Shown piece after piece: positions 10,034 to 22,657 of a stretch of 64,000 nt of DNA. The translations under genes were made by a program, and so were the position numbers. How positions within the stretch are numbered: the first letter of the stretch is position 1; the number at the start of each line of letters is the position of its first letter. Origin of the DNA: Euonymus europaeus. Taxonomy: Eukaryota > Streptophyta > Magnoliopsida > Celastrales > Celastraceae. Below the pieces are notes generated by a model that did no database searches, was not told the origin of the DNA, and saw only the letters and a list, made by a program, of their open reading frames with translations. Location of the stretch: assembly GCA_963580455.1 (NCBI GenBank), contig OY756967.1:332501-396500 (forward strand). Direction: 5' to 3'.

Positions 10034-11417
10034 CCACGAGTTCTGAAATCGAAATCCGAAAACCCAGGATTGTAGAGCTCGAAAAGTAGTGTGTAATCAA
10101 GCTAAAAATCACCGAATTCAGAACTCGGAGTCAACGGATATTCATAAAACCGTTTACGTAAAGAAACCACATTTCGCGGCTAACTAGGTTAAACGAGACC
10201 AACTAGCCACGAGTTCTTAAATCAAAATCAGAAATGCCAGGATTGTAGAGCTCGAAAAGTAGTGTGAAATCAAGCTAAAAATCACCGAATTCAGAACTCG
10301 GAGTCAACGGATATTCATAAAACCGTTTACGTAAAGAAACCACATTTCGCGGCTAACTAGGTGAAACGAGACCTACTAGCCACGAGTTCTGAAATCGAAA
10401 TCCGAAAATCCAGGATTGTAGAGCTTGAAAAGTAGTGTGAAATCAAGCTAAAAATCACCGAATTCAGAACTCGGAGTCAACGGATATTCATAAAACCGTT
10501 TACGTAAAGAAACCACATTTCGCGGCTAACTAGGTGAAACGAGGCCTACTAGCCACGAGTTCTGAAATCGAAATCCGAAAAACCAGGATTGTAGAGCTCG
10601 AAAAGTAGTGTGAAATCAAGCTAAAAATCACCGAATTCAGAACTCGGAGTCAACCGATATTCATAAATCCGTTTACGTAAAGAAACCACATTTCGCGGCT
10701 AACTAGGTGAATCGAGACCTACTAGCCACGAGTTCTGAAATCGAAATCCGAAAATCCAGGATTGTAGAGCTTGAAAAGTAGTGTGAAATCAAGCTAAAAA
10801 TCACCGAATTCAGAACTCGGAGTCAACGGATATTCAGAAAACCCTTTACTTAAAGAAACCACATTTCGCGGCTAACTAGGTGGAACGAGACCTACAAGCC
10901 ACGAGTTCTGAAATCAAAATCCGAAACGCTAGGATTGTAGAGCTCGAAAAGTAGTGTGAAATCAAGCTAAAAATCACTGAATTCAGAACTCGGAGTCAAC
11001 GGATATTCATAAAACCGTTTACGTAAAGAAACCACATTTCGCGGCTAACTAGGTGAAACGAGGCCTACTAGCCACGAGTTCTGAAATCGAAATCCGAAAA
11101 ACCAGGATTGTAGAGCTCGAAAAGTAGTGTGAAATCAAGCTAAAAATCACCGAATTCAGAACTCGGAGTCAACGGATATTCATAAAACCGTTTACGTAAA
11201 GAAACCACATTTCGCGGCTAACTAGGTGAAACGAGACCTACTAGCCACGAGTTCTGAAATCAAAATCCAAAAACCCAGGATTGTAGAGCTCGAAAAGTAG
11301 TGTGAAATCAAGCTAAAAATCACCGAATTCAGAACTCGGAGTAAACGGATATTCATAAAACCGTTTACGTAAAGAAACCACATTTCGCTGCTAACTAGGT
11401 GAAACGAGACCTTCTAG
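10034..11417 (+). repeat. HOR unit 9: 8-mer
   Basis: Canonical 8-mer order, with actgaattc in D as in units 2 and 4. It is the last unit with the canonical order. Confidence 0.92.
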
Positions 11418-12801
11418 CCACGAGTTCTGAAATCGAAATCCGAAAACCCAGGATTGTAGAGCTCGAAAAGTAGTGTGTAATCAAGCTAAAAATCACCGAA
11501 TTCAGAACTCGGAGTCAACGGATATTCATAAAACCGTTTACGTAAAGAAACCACATTTCGCGGCTAACTAGGTTAAACGAGACCAACTAGCCACGAGTTC
11601 TTAAATCAAAATCAGAAATGCCAGGATCGTAGAGCTCGAAAAGTAGTGTGAAATCAAGCTAAAAATCACCAAATTCAGAACTCGGAGTCAACGGATATTC
11701 GTAAAACCGTTTACGTAAAGAAACCACATTTCGCGGCTAACTAGGTGAAACGAGACCTACTAGCCACGAGTTCTGAAATCGAAATCCGAAAATCCAGGAT
11801 TGTAGAGCTTGAAAAGTAGTGTGAAATCAAGCTAAAAATCACCGAATTCAGAACTCGGAGTCAACGGATATTCAGAAAACCGTTTACTTAAAGAAACCAC
11901 ATTTCGCGGCTAACTAGGTGGAACGAGACCTACAAGCCACGAGTTCTGAAATCAAAATCCGAAACGCTAGGATTTTAGAGCTCGAAAAGTAGTGTGAAAT
12001 CAAGCTAAAAATCACCGAATTCAGAACTCGGAGTCAACGGATATTCATAAAACCGTTTACGTAAAGAAACCACATTTCGCGGCTAACTAGGTGAAACGAG
12101 ACCTACTAGCCACGAGTTCTGAAATCGAAATCCGAAAATCCAGGATTGTAGAGCTCGAAAAGTAGTGTGAAATCAAGCTAAAAATCACCGAATTCAGAAC
12201 TCGGAGTCAACGGATATTCATAAAACCGTTTACGTAAAGAAACCACATTTCGCGGCTAACTAGGTGAAACGAGGCCTACTAGCCGCGAGTTCTGAAATCG
12301 AAATCCGAAAAACCAGGATTGTAGAGCTCGAAAAGTAGTGTGAAATCAAGCTAAAAATCACCGAATTCAGAACTCGGAGTCAACGGATATTCATAAAACC
12401 GTTTACGTAAAGAAACCACATTTCGCGGCTAACTAGGTGAAACGAGGCCTACTAGCCACGAGTTCTGAAATCGAAATCCGAAAAACCAGGATTGTAGAGC
12501 TCGAAAAGTAGTGTGAAATCAAGCTAAAAATCACCGAATTCAGAACTCGGAGTCAACGGATATTCGTAAAACCGTTTACGTAAAGAAACCACATTTCGCG
12601 GCTAACTAGGTGAAACAAGACCTACTAGGCACGAGTTCTGAAATCAAAATCCAAAAACCCAGGATTGTAGAGCTCGAAAAGTAGTGTGAAATCAAGCTAA
12701 AAATCACCGAATTCAGAACTCGGAGTAAACGGATATTCATAAAACCGTTTACGTAAAGAAACCACATTTCGCGGCTAACTAGGTGAAACGAGACCTTCTA
12801 G
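11418..12801 (+). repeat. Rearranged 8-mer A-B-C'-D-C-E-E-F
   Basis: The unit is still eight monomers long, but the order differs from the canonical A-B-C-E-C'-D-E-F. The C-like and duplicated E monomers follow D instead of B. Private changes appear, such as ggattttag in D and gccgcgag at 12283. This marks the start of the disordered edge of the first HOR domain. Confidence 0.85.
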
Positions 12802-14531
12802 CCACGAGTTCTGAAATCGAAATCCGAAAACCCAGGATTGTAGAGCTCGAAAAGTAGTGTGTAATCAAGCTAAAAATCACCGAATTCAGAACTCGGAGTC
12901 AACGGATATTCATAAAACCGTTTACGTAAAGAAACCATATTTCGCGGCTAAATAGGTGAAACGAGACCTACTAGCCACGAGTTCTGAAATCGAAATCCGA
13001 AAACCCAGGATTGTAGAGCTCGAAAAGTAGTGTGTAATCAAGCTAAAAATCACCGAATTCAGAACTCGGAGTCAACGGATATTCATAAAACCGTTTACGT
13101 AAAGAAACCACATTTCGCGGCTAACTAGGTGAAACGAGGCCTACTAGCCACGAGTTCTGAAATCGAAATCCGAAAAACCAGGATTGTAGAGCTCGAAAAG
13201 TAGTGTGAAATCAAGCTAAAAATCACCGAATTCAGAACTCGGAGTCAACGGATATTCATAAAACCGTTTACGTAAAGAAACCACATTTCGCGGCTAACTA
13301 GGTGAAACGAGACCTACTAGCCACGAGTTCTTAAATCAAAATCAGAAATGCCAGGATCGTAGAGCTCGAAAAGTAGTGTGAAATCAAGCTAAAAATCACC
13401 GAATTCAGAACTCGGAGTCAACGGATATTCATAAAACCGTTTACGTAAAGAAACCACATTTCGCGGCTAAATAGGTGAAACGAGACCTACTAGCCACGAG
13501 TTCTGAAATCGAAATCCGAAAACCCAGGATTGTAGAGCTCGAAAAGTAGTGTGTAATCAAGCTAAAAATCACCGAATTCAGAACTCGGAGTCAACGGATA
13601 TTCATAAAACCGTTTACGTAAAGAAACCACATTTCGCGGCTAACTAGGTGAAACGAGACCTACTAGCCACGAGTTCTGAAATCGAAATCTGAAAATCCAG
13701 GATTGTAGAGCTCGAAAAGTAGTGTGAAATCAAGCTAAAAATCACCGAATTCAGAACTCGGAGTCAACGGATATTCATAAAACCGTTTACGTAAAGAAAC
13801 CACATTTCGCGGCTAACTAGGTGAAACGAGACCTACTAGCCACGAGTTCTGAAATCGAAATCCGAAAATCCAGGATTGTAGAGCTTGAAAAGTAGTGTGA
13901 AATCAAGCTAAAAATCACCGAATTCAGAACTCGGAGTCAACGGATATTCAGAAAACCGTTTACGTAAAGAAACCACATTTCGCGGCTAACTAGGTGGAAC
14001 GAGACCTACAAGCCACGAGTTCTGAAATCAAAATCCGAAACGCTAGGATTGTAGAGCTCGAAAAGTAGTGTGAAATCAAGCTAAAAATCACCGAATTCAA
14101 AACTCGGAGTCAACGGATATTCATAAAACCGTTTACGTAAAGAAACCACATTTCGCGGCTAACTAGGTGAAACGAGGCCTACTAGCCACGAGTTCTGAAA
14201 TCGAAATCCGAAAAACCAGGATTGTAGAGCTCGAAAAGTTGTGTGAAATCAAGCTAAAAATCACCGAATTCAGAACTCGGAGTCAACGGATATTCATAAA
14301 ACCGTTTACGTAAAGAAACCACATTTCGCGGCTAACTAGGTGAAACGAGACCTACTAGCCACGAGTTCTGAAATCAAAATCCAAAAACCCAGGATTGTAG
14401 AGCTCGAAAAGTAGTGTGAAATCAAGCTAAAAATCACCGAATTCAGAACTCGGAGTAAACGGATATTCATAAAACCGTTTACGTAAAGAAACCACATTTC
14501 GCGGCTAACTAGGTGAAACGAGACCTTCTAG
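12802..14531 (+). repeat. Scrambled 10-mer A-A-E-B-A-C-C'-D-E-F
   Basis: Ten monomers of the A-F set in an order unlike the units upstream. Type A appears three times, at 12802, 12975 and 13494. Several monomers have the new junction ggctaaataggtg. The last five monomers return to the canonical C'-D-E-F style ending. Confidence 0.82.
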
Positions 14532-15050
14532 CCACGAGTTCTGAAATCGAAATCCGAAAACCCAGGATTGTAGAGCTCGAAAAGTAGTGTGTAATCAAGC
14601 TAAAAATCACCGAATTCAGAACTCGGAGTCAACGGATATTCATAAAACCGTTTACGTAAAGAAACCATATTTCGCGGCTAACTAGGTTAAACGAGACCAA
14701 CTAGCCACGAGTTCTTAAATCAAAATCAGAAATGCCAGGATCGTAGAGCTCGAAAAGTAGTGTGAAATCAAGCTAAAAATCACCGAATTCAGAACTCGGA
14801 GTCAACGGATATTCATAAAACCGTTTACGTAAAGAAACCACATTTCGCGGCTAAATAGGTGAAACGAGACCTACTAGCCACGAGTTCTGAAATCGAAATC
14901 CGAAAACCCAGGATTGTAGAGCTCGAAAAGTAGTGTGTAATCAAGCTAAAAATCACCGAATTCATAACTCGGAGTCAACGGATATTCATAAAACCGTTTA
15001 CGTAAAGAAACCACATTTCGCGGCTAAATAGGTGAAACGAGACCTACTAG
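14532..15050 (+). repeat. Last A-B-A monomers of the first HOR domain
   Basis: Type A (14532), type B (14705) and a type A derivative (14878) close the domain. Beyond 15050 the monomers are no longer recognisable as types A-F. Confidence 0.8.
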
Positions 15051-16433
15051 CCACAAGTTCTGAAATCAATATCCGAAAGGCCAAGATTGTAGAGCTCAAA
15101 AAGTAGTGTGAAATCAAGCTAAAAATCACCGAATTCAGAACTCGGAGTCAACGGATATTCATAAAACCGTTTACGTAAAGAAACCACATTTCGCGGCTAA
15201 CTAGGTGAAACGAGACCAACTAGCCACGAGTTCTGAAATCAAAATCCGAAACACCAGGCTCGTAGAGCTCGAAAATTAGTGTGAAATCAAGCTAAAAATC
15301 ACCTAATTCAGAACTCGGAGTCAACCAATATTCATAAAATTGTTTACGTAAAGAAACCACATTTCGCGGCTAACTAGGTCAAACGAGACCAACTAGCCAC
15401 GAGTTCTGAAATCAAAATCCGAAACTCCATAATCGTAGAGCTTAAAAAGTAGTGTGAAATCAAGCTAAAAATTACCGAATTCAGAACTCGGAGTCAACGG
15501 ATATTCATAAAACCGTTTACGTAAAGTAACCACATTTCGCGGCTAACTAGGTGAAACGAGACCAACTAGCCACGAGTTCTGAAATCAAAATCCGAAACGC
15601 CAGGATCGTAGAGCTCGAAAAGTAGTGTGAAATAAAGCAAAAAATCACCGAATTCAGAACTCGGAGTCAACGGATATTCATAAAACCGTTTACGTAAAGA
15701 AACCACATTTCGCGGCTAACTAGGTGAAACGAGACCTACTAGCCACGAGTTCTGAAATCGAAATCCGAAAACCCAGGATTGTAGAGCTCGAAAAGTATTG
15801 TGAAATCAAGCTAAAAATCACCGAATTCAGAACTCGGAGTCAACGGATATTCATAAAACCGTTTACGTAAAGAAACCATATTTCGCGGCTAACTAGGTGA
15901 AACGAGACGACTAGCCACGAGTTCAGAAATCAAAATCCGAAACACCAGGATCGTAGAGCAGGAAAAGTAGTGTGAAATAAAGCTAAAAATCACCGAATTC
16001 AGAACTCGGAGTCAACGGATATTCATAAAACCGTTTACGTAAAGAAACCACATTTCGCGGCTAACTAGGTGAAACGAGACCTACTAGCCACTAGTTCTGA
16101 AATCGAAATCCGAAAACCCAGGATTGTAGAGCTCGAAAAGTAGTGTGAAATCAAGCTAAAAATCACCGAATTCAGAAGTCGGAGTCAACGGATATTCATA
16201 AAACCGTTTACGTAAAGAAATCACATTTCGCGGCTAACTAGGTGAAACGAGACCTACTAGCCACGAGTTCTGAAATCGAAATCCGAAACGCCAGGATCGT
16301 AGAGCTCGAAAAGTAGTGTGAAATAAAGCTAAAAATCACCGAATTCAGAAATCGTAGTCAACGGATATTCATAAAACCGTTTACGTAAAGAAACCACATT
16401 TCGCGGCTAACTAGGTGAAACGAGACCTACTAG
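15051..16433 (+). repeat. Divergent monomer block between HOR domains
   Basis: Eight monomers with many private substitutions: for example gtcaaccaata and aaaattgtttacg in 15224-15396, ccataatcg in 15397-15569, and gttcagaaatc with gagcagg in 15915-16087. One base is lost at gagacgactag, making 15743-15914 172 bp. There is no internal HOR. Such blocks often mark older array DNA between homogenised domains. Confidence 0.82.
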
Positions 16434-17469
16434 CCACGAGTTTTCATATCAATATCCGAAAGACCAGGATTGTAGAGCTCGAAAAGTAGTGTGAAATCAA
16501 GCTAAAAATCACCGAATTCAGAACTCGGAGTCAACGGATATTCATAAAACCGTTTAGGTAAAGAAACCACATTTCGCGGCTAACTAGGTGAAACGAGACC
16601 TACTAGACACGAGTTCTGAAATCGAAATCCGAAAACCCAGGATTGTAGAGCTCGAAAAGTAGTGTGAAATCAAGCTAAAAATCACCGAATTCAGAACTCG
16701 GAGTCAACGGATATTCATAAAACCGTTTACAGAAAGAAACCACATTTCGCGGCTAACAAGGTGAAACGAGACCTACAAGCCACGAGTTCTGAAATAAAAA
16801 TCCGAAACGCAGGATTGTAGAGCTCGAAAAGTAGTGTGAAATCAAGCTAAAAATCACCGAATTCAGAACTCGGAGTCAACGGATATTCGTAAAACCGTTT
16901 ACGTAAAGAAACCACATTTCGCGGCTAACTAGGTGAAACGAGACCTACTAGCAACGAGTTCTGAAATCGAAATCCAAAAACCAGGATTGTAGGCCTCGAA
17001 AATTAGTGTGAAATCAAGCTAAAAATCACCGAATTCAGAACTCGGAGTCAACGGATATTCATAAAACCGTTTACGTAAAGAAACCACATTTCGCGGCTAA
17101 CTAGGTGGAACGAGACCTACAAGCCACGAGTTCTGAAATCAAAATCCGAAATTCCAGGATTGTAGAGCTCGAAAAGTAGTGTGAATTCAAGATAAAAATC
17201 ACCGAATTCAGAACTCGGAGTCAACGGATATTCATAAAACCGCTTACGTAAAGAAACCACATTTCACGGCTAACTAGGTGAAACGAGACCTACTAGACAC
17301 GAGTTCTAAAATCAAAATCCGAAAACTCAGGATTGTAGAGCTCGAAAAGTAGTGTGAAATCAAGCTAAAAATCACCGAATTCAGAACTCGGAATCAACGG
17401 ATATTCATAAAACCGTTTACGTAAAGAAACCACATTTCGCGGCTAACTAGGTGAAACGAGACCTACTAG
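16434..17469 (+). repeat. Hexamer block, copy 1
   Basis: Six monomers in order: caatatcc type, aaccc type, the aaataaaa-gcagg 172-bp type, a gcaacgag type, an aaattcc-gaattcaag type, and a taaaatc type. Two monomers (16780 and 16952) are 172 bp. The same order recurs at 17816 and 21621. Confidence 0.83.
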
Positions 17470-17815
17470 CCACGAGTTCTCAAATCAAAATCCGAAACAC
17501 CAGGATTGTAGAGCTCGAAAATTAGTGTGAAATCAAGCTAAAAATCACCGAATTCAGAACTCGGAGTCAACGGATATTCATAAAACCGTTTACGTAAAGA
17601 AACCACATTTCGCGGCTAACTAGGTGAAACGAGACCTACTATCCACGAGTTCTGAAATCGAAATCCGAAAAAACAGGATTGTAGAGCTCGAAAAGTAGTG
17701 TGAAATCAAGCTAAAAATCACCGAATTCAGAACTCGGAATCAACGGATATTCATAAAACCGTTTACGTAAAGAAACCACATTTCGCGGCTAACTAGGTTA
17801 AACGAGACCTACTAG
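17470..17815 (+). repeat. Two spacer monomers between hexamer blocks
   Basis: One ctcaaatc-acacc monomer and one tatccacgag-aaaaaac monomer, both 173 bp, separate hexamer copies 1 and 2. Confidence 0.75.
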
Positions 17816-18852
17816 CCACGAGTTCTCAAATCAATATCCGAAAGACCAGGACTGTAGAGCTCGAAAAGTAGTGTGAAATCAAGCTAAAAATCACCGAATT
17901 CAGAACTCGGAGTCAACGGATATTCATAAAACCGTTTACGTAAAGAAACCACATTTCGCGGCTAACTAGGTGAAACGAGACCTACTAGCCACGAGTTCTG
18001 AAATCAAAATCCGAAAACCCAGGATAGTAGAGCTCGAAAAGTAGTGTGAAATCAAGCTAAAAATCACCGAATTCAGAACTCGGAGTCAACGGATATTCAT
18101 AAAACCGTTTACAGAAAGAAACCACATTTCGCGGCTAACAAGGTGAAACGAGACCTACAAGCCACGAGTTCTGAAATAAAAATCCGAAACGCAGGATTGT
18201 AGAGCTCGAAAAGTAGTGTGAAATCAAGCTAAAAATCACCGAATTCAGAACTCGGAGTCAACGGATATTCATAAAACCGTTTACGTAAAGAAACCACATT
18301 TCGCGGCTAACTAGGTGAAACGAGACCTACTAGCAACGAGTTCTGAAATCAAAATCCGAAAACCCAGGATTGTAGGGCTCGAAAATTAGTGTGAAATCAA
18401 GCTAAAAATCACCGAATTCAGAACTCGGAGTCAACGGATATTCATAAAACCGTTTACGTAAAGAAACCACATTTCGCGGCTAACTAGGTGGAACGAGACC
18501 TACAGGCCACGAGTTCTGAAATCAAAATCCGAAATTCCAGGATTGTAGAGCTCGAAAAGTAGTGTGAATTCAAGATAAAAATCACCGAATTCAGAACTCG
18601 GAGTCAACGGATATTCATAAAACCGTTTACGTAAAGAAACCACATTTCGCGGCTAACTAGGTGAAACGAGACCTACTAGCCACGAGTTCTAAAATCAAAA
18701 TCCGAAAACCCAGGATTGTAGAGCTCGAAAAGTAGTGTGAAATCAAGCTAAAAATCACCGAATTCAGAACTCGGAGTCAACGGATATTCATAAAACCGTT
18801 TACGTAAAGAAACCACATTTTGCGGCTAACTAGTTGGAACGAGACCTACTAG
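17816..18852 (+). repeat. Hexamer block, copy 2
   Basis: Same six-monomer order as 16434-17469, with one 172-bp monomer (18162-18333). The monomer at 18334 carries caacgag and gtagggctcg, and the one at 18507 carries gtgaattcaagataaaa. All are shared with copy 3 at an offset of 3805 bp. Confidence 0.83.
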
Positions 18853-20582
18853 CCACGAGTTTTCAAATCAATATCCGAAAGACCAGGATTGTAGAGCTCG
18901 AAAAGTAGTGTGAAATCAAGCTAAAAATCACCGAATTCAGAACTCGGAGTCAACGGATATTCATAAAACCGTTTACGTAAAGAAACCACATTTCGCGGCT
19001 AACTAGGTGAAACGAGACCTACTAGCCACGAGTTCTGAAATCGAAATCCGAAAAAACAGGATTGTAGAGCTCGAAAAGTAGTGTGAAATCAAGCTAAAAA
19101 TCACCGAATTCAGAACTCGGAATCAACGGATATTCATAAAACCGTTTACGTAAAGAAACCACATTTCGCGGCTAACTAGGTTAAACGAGACCTACTAGCC
19201 ACGAGTTCTCAAATCAATATCCGAAAGACCAGGATTGTAGAGCTCGAAAAGTAGTGTGAAATCAAGCTAAAAATCACCGAATTCAGAACTCGGAGTCAAC
19301 GGATATTCATAAAACCGTTTACGTAAAGAAACCACATTTCGCGGCTAACTAGGTGAAACGAGACCTACTAGCCACGAGTTCTGAAATCAAAATCCGAAAA
19401 CCCAGGATTGTAGAGCTCAAAAAGTAGTGTGAAATCAAGCTAAAAATCACCGAATTCAGAACTCGGAGTCAACGGATATTCATAAAACCGTTTACGTAAA
19501 GAAACCACATTTTGCGGCTAACTAGTTGGAACGAGACCTACTAGCCACGAGTTTTCAAATCAATATCCGAAAGACCAGGATTGTAGAGCTCGAAAAGTAG
19601 TGTGAAATCAAGCTAAAAATCACCGAATTCAGAACTCGGAGTCAACGGATATTCATAAAACCGTTTAGGTAAAGAAACCACATTTCGCGGCTAACTAGGT
19701 GAAACGAGACCTACTAGCCACGAGTTCTGAAATCGAAATCCGAAAACCCAGGATTGTAGAGCTCGAAAAGTAGTGTGAAATCAAGCTAAAAATCACCGAA
19801 TTCAGAACTCGGAGTCAACGGATATTCATAAAACCGTTTACGTAAAGAAACCACATTTCGCGGCTAACTAGGTGAAACGAGACCTACTAGCCACGAGTTC
19901 TGAAATCGAAATCCGAAAAAACAGGATTGTAGAGCTCGAAAAGTAGTGTGAAATCAAGCTAAAAATCACCGAATTCAGAACTCGGAATCAACAGATATTC
20001 ATAAAACCGTTTACGTAAAGAAACCACATTTCGCGGCTAACTAGGTTAAACGAGACCTACTAGCCACGAGTTCTCAAATCAATATCCGAAAGACCAGGAT
20101 TGTAGAGCTCGAAAAGTAGTGTGAAATCAAGCTAAAAATCACCGAATTCAGAACTCGGAGTCAACGGATATTCATAAAACCGTTTACGTAAAGAAACCAC
20201 ATTTCGCGGCTAACTAGGTGAAACGAGACCTACTAGCCACGAGTTCTGAAATCAAAATCCGAAAACCCAGGATTGTAGAGCTCAAAAAGTAGTGTGAAAT
20301 CAAGCTAAAAATCACCGAATTCAGAACTCGGAGTCAACGGATATTCATAAAACCGTTTACGTAAAGAAACCACATTTTGCGGCTAACTAGTTGGAACGAG
20401 ACCTACTAGCCACGAGTTTTCAAATCAATATCCGAAAGACCAGGATTGTAGAGCTCGAAAAGTAGTGTGAAATCAAGCTAAAAATCACCGAATTCAGAAC
20501 TCGGAGTCAACGGATATTCATAAAACCGTTTAGGTAAAGAAACCACATTTCGCGGCTAACTAGGTGAAACGAGACCAACTAG
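18853..20582 (+). repeat. Tetramer/pentamer tandem block
   Basis: A four-monomer motif occurs at 19026 and again at 19891, 865 bp (5 x 173) later. Its order is aaaaaac type, ctcaaatc-caatatcc type, aaccc type ending tttgcgg and agttgg, and ttttcaaatc type. An extra aaccc monomer sits between the two copies. The gagctcaaaaag change is shared by both copies of the third member. Confidence 0.8.
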
Positions 20583-21620
20583 CCACGAGTTCTAAAATCA
20601 AAATCCGAAACACCCGGATTGTAGAGCTCGAAAATTAGTGTGAAATCAAGATAAAAATCACCGAATTCAGAACTCGGAGTCAACCGATATTCATAAAACC
20701 GTTTACGTAAAGAAACCACATTTCGCGGCTAACTAGGTGAAACGAGACCTACTAGCCACGAGTTCTGAAATCAAAATCCGAAAATCCATAATTGTAGAGC
20801 TTGAAAAGTAGTGTGAAATCAAGCTAAAAATCACCGAATTCAGAACTCGGAGTCAACGGATATTCATAAAACCGTTTACGTAAAGAAACCACATTTCGCG
20901 GCTAACTAGATGAAACGAGACCAACTAGCCACGAGTTCTGAAATCAAAATCCGAAACTCCATAATCGTAGAGCTTGAAAAGTAGTGTGAAATCAAGCTAA
21001 AAATCACCGAATTCAGAACTCGGAGTCAACGGATATTCATAAAACCGTTTACGTAAAGAAACCATATTTCGCGGCTAACTAGGTGAAACGAGACAGACTG
21101 GCCACGAGTTCAGAAATCAAAATCCGAAACACCAGGATCGTAGAGCAGGAAAAGTAGTGTGAAATAAAGCTAAAAATCACCGAATTCAGAACTCGGAGTC
21201 AACGGATATTCATAAAACCGTTTACGTAAAGAAACCACATTTCGCGGCTAACTAGGTGAAACGAGACCTACTAGCCACGAGTTCTGAAATCGAAATCCAA
21301 AAACCCAGGATTGTAGAGCTCGAAAAGTAGTGTGAAATCAAGCTAACAATCATCGAATTCAGAAGTCGGAGTCAACGGATATTCATAAAACCGTTTACGT
21401 AAAGAAATCACATTTCGCGGCTAACTAGGTGAAACGAGACCTACTAGCCACGAGTTCTGAAATCGAAATCCGAAACGCCAGGATCGTAGAGCTCGAAAAG
21501 TAGTGTGAAATAAAGCTAAAAATCACCGAATTCAGAAATCGTAGTCAACGGATATTCATAAAACCGTTTACGTAAAGAAACCACATTTCGCGGCTAACTA
21601 GGTGAAACGAGACCTACTAG
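20583..21620 (+). repeat. Divergent block resembling 15397-16433
   Basis: Six monomers with the unusual alleles ccataattg, ccataatcg, gttcagaaatc with gagcagg, gaaataaagc and gaaatcgtagtc. These alleles otherwise occur in 15397-16433. From about 21040 on, this is the start of a segment copied at an offset of 5187 bp. Confidence 0.82.
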
Positions 21621-22657
21621 GCACGAGTTTTCAAATCAATATCCGAAAGACCAGGATTGTAGAGCTCGAAAAGTAGTGTGAAATCAAGCTAAAAATCACC
21701 GAATTCAGAACTCGGAGTCAACGGATATTCATAAAACCGTTTACGTAAAGAAACCACATTTCGCGGCTAACTAGGTGAAACGAGACCTACTAGCCACGAG
21801 TTCTGAAATCGAAATCCGAAAACCCAGGATTGTAGAGCTCGAAAAGTAGTGTGAAATCAAGCTAAAAATCACCGAATTCAGAACTCGGAGTCAACGGATA
21901 TTCATAAAACCGTTTACAGAAAGAAACCACATTTCGCGGCTAACAAGGTGAAACGAGACCTACAAGCCACGAGTTCTGAAATAAAAATCCGAAACGCAGG
22001 ATTGTAGAGCTCGAAAAGTAGTGTGAAATCAAGCTAAAAATCACCGAATTCAGAACTCGGAGTCAACGGATATTCATAAAACCGTTTACGTAAAGAAACC
22101 ACATTTCGCGGCTAACTAGGTGAAACGAGACCTACTAGCAACGAGTTCTGAAATCGAAATCCGAAAACCCAGGATTGTAGGGCTCGAAAATTAGTGTGAA
22201 ATCAAGCTAAAAATCACCGAATTCAGAACTCGGAGTCAACGGATATTCATAAAACCGTTTACGTAAAGAAACCACATTTCGCGGCTAACTAGGTGGAACG
22301 AGACCTACAGGCCACGAGTTCTGAAATCAAAATCCGAAATTCCAGGATTGTAGAGCTCGAAAAGTAGTGTGAATTCAAGATAAAAATCACCGAATTCAGA
22401 ACTCGGAGTCAACGGATATTCATAAAACCGTTTACGTAAAGAAACCACATTTCGCGGCTAACTAGGTGAAACGAGACCTACTAGCCACGAGTTCTAAAAT
22501 CAAAATCCGAAAACCCAGGATTGTAGAGCTCGAAAAGTAGTGTGAAATCAAGCTAAAAATCACCGAATTCAGAACTCGGAGTCAACGGATATTCATAAAA
22601 CCGTTTACGTAAAGAAACCACATTTCGCGGCTAACTAGGTGAAACGAGACCTACTAG
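21621..22657 (+). repeat. Hexamer block, copy 3
   Basis: Same six-monomer order as copies 1 and 2, with one 172-bp monomer (21967-22138). It is contiguous with the 5187-bp-offset duplication on its left side and resembles copy 2 in its gtagggctcg and acaggcc alleles. Confidence 0.83.
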
